64,000 nt of DNA from Cylindrodendrum hubeiense (lineage: Eukaryota; Ascomycota; Sordariomycetes; Hypocreales; Nectriaceae), in the NCBI GenBank assembly GCA_014621425.1, contig JAANBB010000111.1, forward strand, positions 1 to 64,000, given 5' to 3'. A program made the position numbers and the translations under genes. The notes under the pieces were generated by a model, which saw nothing but the letters and a program-made list of their open reading frames with translations, was not told where the DNA came from and did no database searches. Below are positions 60,925-64,000 of the stretch, in pieces. Position 1 is the stretch's first letter. Each line of letters starts with the position of its first letter.

Positions 60925-63900
60925 AGAACGCAATACGGTTAGACGGAGGAAGGGATAAAGGCATTGCGGTGTAATATTTTGCGGGGGTGGAGTCTGAGCG
61001 TCTGCAAAGATACAGAACCAGACTCTGGCGCCGAGGGAAGAGCACTTCCAAAGGCGGGGAACGGGAATTTCTGTTTAATTTAGCATGCATCGATCAACCT
61101 GGACTCGCGAAGCGAGAGGACCGAAATGCATCGATGGGTCGATGGGTCGATAGATGGATAGGCGGTCTGGCCTCAAACAATACGGTTCCATGTTTCCATG
61201 ACTTCCAAGTGTCCATGGCTTCGATATTCGCTCGTCTCCGAAATGTGATGATCTTCCATTGGGCCACTGGGGCAAATAGAGTCCATTGTGCCCCATGTTG
61301 GCGTTTATCCCCTGTCTGCCACGGCATAGCTTGCAGCTTCTCCGCACTTTTCCCCTCGTTTTGTGAGTACGAATGCGAAGAAACCATGCCAATCTCACCC
61401 ATCTCCCCTCAGCCGGGCGGAGAAGACGCGGGGATGAAGACGGGGTGCGTGGTTTTGTTGCTCGCTTCTCAGCTTGGATTGGATTAAAGGATGGTTAGAT
61501 CGTCTTGGCCACGGAGAGCGTGACGCTCCTGGCCTGCGTCCGCATGTACGTCCGCCTGCCCCAACGGCAGTAGATAGCGGCAACAAGGAAGGAAATGGAT
61601 GAAGGGAAAGGCAGGATGGCACGGTGGCTGACAGAAACCAACAACCCCTGACCAAAACCAAGGTCTAGAAGAGTGAGCCGTGACAGTGAGCGAAGTTGGT
61701 GTGCACACCCGCAGGAAACGACCACGCGATATGATGTGGATGGGGAACAAAGACAGAAAGAAGTCCAAGTCCAAGATTCTTCGATAACGGTATTAAAAAG
61801 AATTGTTGGACAGGATTTCCTGAGACCGTGTGTATGAGAAATGTGTTAGGCATGGGATGGGGCGTGGGTTTCGAGGGGCCGGCCGATATGAGGGTGGTGG
61901 TCGGTCCAGGTCGGCTATTGTGAGAGTTCGGGTGTAAGGGAGCAGCAAACACAACGGTGCAGCGCAGCAGTACAGGGGAGGGTCCTCGACGGAGACCGCT
62001 GCAGGAGTGGGTTTTCGAGGTGACGGGAGTGCGCAGGTAAAAGTCATGCAAAAGGCGAGAGAGAGTGGTTGATAGGGATACCCGGCAGTTTTCTTTTTCT
62101 TGCCGTCATCGGGCGTTTGCATTGATAGAAAAGGGATGCAGTTCATGTCATAGCATGGGTCTTGTTGGTAATGTTGGTAAGAGACAGGCCAAGCTGAGTG
62201 ATAACTAATTGCCAGGGAAGGTAGCCTGTCACATTTGAAAACGGTACGTAGGTACTTCTTAGCGCTGTGGCGGCCATGGTGGCGACGATGAGCCGCAAGT
62301 CAAGCCTCCCAACTAGCCACATTCAAGACGCCACAAACTACTTGTGAGGCTCAGTTCAAGGTTCAGATCTGTGAAGCTGTGGCTGCAACGCAGTCTATCT
62401 CAGCCTCAAGTACGGATATCAGACGTCGTCGATCATGGACATCTCGGACATATCCATCACTCTGTGTGCAACGGGCAAGAACACACACACACAGGGCTTG
62501 CCACTGACCCCCAAAGACTCACTCATCATCGATTTTTCTTTATCCTCGGTTATTCCAACGTGGCTGAATGGTCCACGCTGGAAAATGTGGTCCCCACGCT
62601 AGAACCCAAATCTCCTGACTTCGATGGATCCAGGGATCCTCTTAATGGGTCCCAAGCCGTTCCCGTTCCTGTTCCCTGCGCAATCAATGCAAATGATTAA
62701 GACCCAAGGGAAAAATCAGCGACGTCGGAAGCCCGGGCTGAGCCGGGACGCGGGACGAGGGTGTCTTGGGGCCAATGGGGAGCGCCGTGAGGCCCTGGCA
62801 GTTCCTGGTTTTGAGGCTACAACAGGAATTAGTGGAGACGCGGTGTCTCGGTGATGATCCGCGGTGGAGATGGAGGCTCATCGACGGGAATTGCGACGGA
62901 CACAGGCTGCTGGCGATTCGCAGCTCCACTTTTGCAGGACCATGGCGAGGTTTTAGAGGGAGCCGCATCCGCTTTGGTAGGGGAGCAGAGTACGTAGCGA
63001 GGATAACAACGAGCGAACCGTGATGACGAGTTTGCGAATGCCGACGGAGCACCGAGAAGGAGATAGACATGGCATGGGAGGAGATGAAGATGCGCTGAAG
63101 CAATACGAGTCTGGCACAATATGACACAACAATCTAGATGGGAGAAAGCACATCACCCACGCATTACCAAGACACACGCATACAACGCGCATGCACACTT
63201 ACCACTCACTCACCACTTGCTCACCACGCTCTAGGTACCTTAGGGGAATTTAGGTACCTTAGGGGCATCCGACGCCACCTTGCCCCTGGACGGGAAGCAT
63301 CAGCCACAGCAGCCGCTGGATACGTCCATGCCCTTCACCCTTCACCCCCCTCACCCCCTTCATCCCTACATCCATCCAACCATCCCCTTGACCACCCCCT
63401 AGGCCCTAGGCGCCTGTTTTTCTAATGGCTGCTATTCCTGTTCGTCGGAGGCACGGTACACTGCTGGCTGGCCTTGGCTGGCTTGGCTGGCTTGGCTAAC
63501 AGGACTCACATGTTGGCAAAACGCGGGGAAATGGAGAAGAGGAAAGGAGGGGAAACCGGACCATGATCATGCGGACGCTGTCATCCTGTGTGCCCTCCAG
63601 AAGCCAGAAACGGCACGGGGCCGGTCTCGCTGTGCGGTTTCAGAGGCGAAAATGCCACTGAAAAGTGCCATGACGACAGCATGAAAAAACGACACACGCT
63701 GGGGCGAGTTCTGTCAAAGAAAAGGGTCCCCGTCCGGACGTCTCTCGGTCGACCTCGGGCAGCGGAATTCCCAGGGGGGGCGTGTGTGTGGCCTTTCCGC
63801 AGGCACCGCTCTCTACCAGACCGACACAGGCCCAACCAGCACACAGCGACGCCCAGGCCCAGGGTGCCACGATCCAGCCAGCAGGGGCGGATATACCCCC

Positions 63901-64000
63901 ACAGCTGGCCTCGTTCCCCACAAGGCGTCTCGCTGCGTGTGAGCGAGAAGGCGTCCGCAGGAAGAGGCGTTCCGGGACTGTCCAGCGTAGCGTCCAAGCT
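60925..64000. other. Right-hand stretch without a supportable gene
   Basis: The first few hundred bases are the LSC2 3' UTR. Frames beyond are short, and none shows a domain. A minus-strand 138-codon frame at 63581-63997 (Gly/Arg/Ser-rich) may belong to a gene starting to the right, but it lacks recognisable features. A 15-base direct repeat lies at 63232-63265, and short ggcttggctggctt runs occur at 63465-63500. Confidence 0.5.
63232..63265. repeat. 15-base direct repeat, two copies
   Basis: taggtaccttagggg occurs at 63232-63246 and again at 63251-63265 with a 4-base spacer. Each copy contains the near-palindrome taggtacctta. This could be a paired protein-binding site or a small duplication. 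Confidence 0.8.

Overview
The window reads as nuclear DNA of a filamentous ascomycete (Pezizomycotina, probably a sordariomycete; the class is inference). Evidence: short GT-AG introns of about 50-80 bases, a HET-domain gene with the fungal-only DUF8212 region, a relic of the fungal STAND N-terminal domain, a tRNA-Gly(GCC) with an 11-base intron, pyrimidine-rich leaders and strongly G/C-ending codons in the real genes. No virus, CRISPR array, rRNA or intact transposon was seen.

Layout, left to right. 1-87: probable 3' end of a gene running in from the left. 88-6729: no confident gene; a decayed membrane-protein fragment near 1.2-1.5 kb and the CT-rich leader of an amino-acid permease (6730-8673, +, four exons). 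8674-14738: gene-poor, AT-rich from about 12.4 kb, with broken coding fragments. 14739-15725 (-): secreted or membrane-anchored Cys/Ser-Thr-rich protein. 16927-18579 (-): HET-domain protein, facing a decayed STAND N-terminal relic (19288-19720, +). 20270-20351: tRNA-Gly. 20792-23042 (-): six-exon ARMH3/DUF1741 protein. 23043-41142: about 18 kb without a gene I can support, holding one relic, tandem repeats and hairpins. 41143-44860 (+): SH3 + RasGEF exchange factor. 47268-47987 (+): secreted His/Asp/Asn-rich repeat protein. 49011-50635 (-): UNC93-like MFS protein. 50636-55669: gene-free. 55670-56427 (+): mitochondrial ISA1-type Fe-S assembly protein. 57278-57775 (+): O6-alkylguanine-DNA alkyltransferase. 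59326-60924 (+): succinyl-CoA ligase beta subunit, with an apparent one-base deletion. 60925-64000: no supportable gene.

Most intact genes are housekeeping functions (nutrient uptake, Golgi/PI4K support, Ras signalling, Fe-S assembly, DNA repair, TCA cycle) and do not form one pathway or a biosynthetic cluster. The accessory part is 12-20 kb, where a HET gene, a decayed STAND-type gene and AT-rich relics lie together, as expected for a fast-evolving allorecognition island. The least explained intact gene is the His-rich secreted protein at 47.3 kb. I did not find a convincing new multi-gene system.

Exon boundaries were deduced by eye from reading frames, splice consensus and family conservation. 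No alignment, RNA or database search was available.
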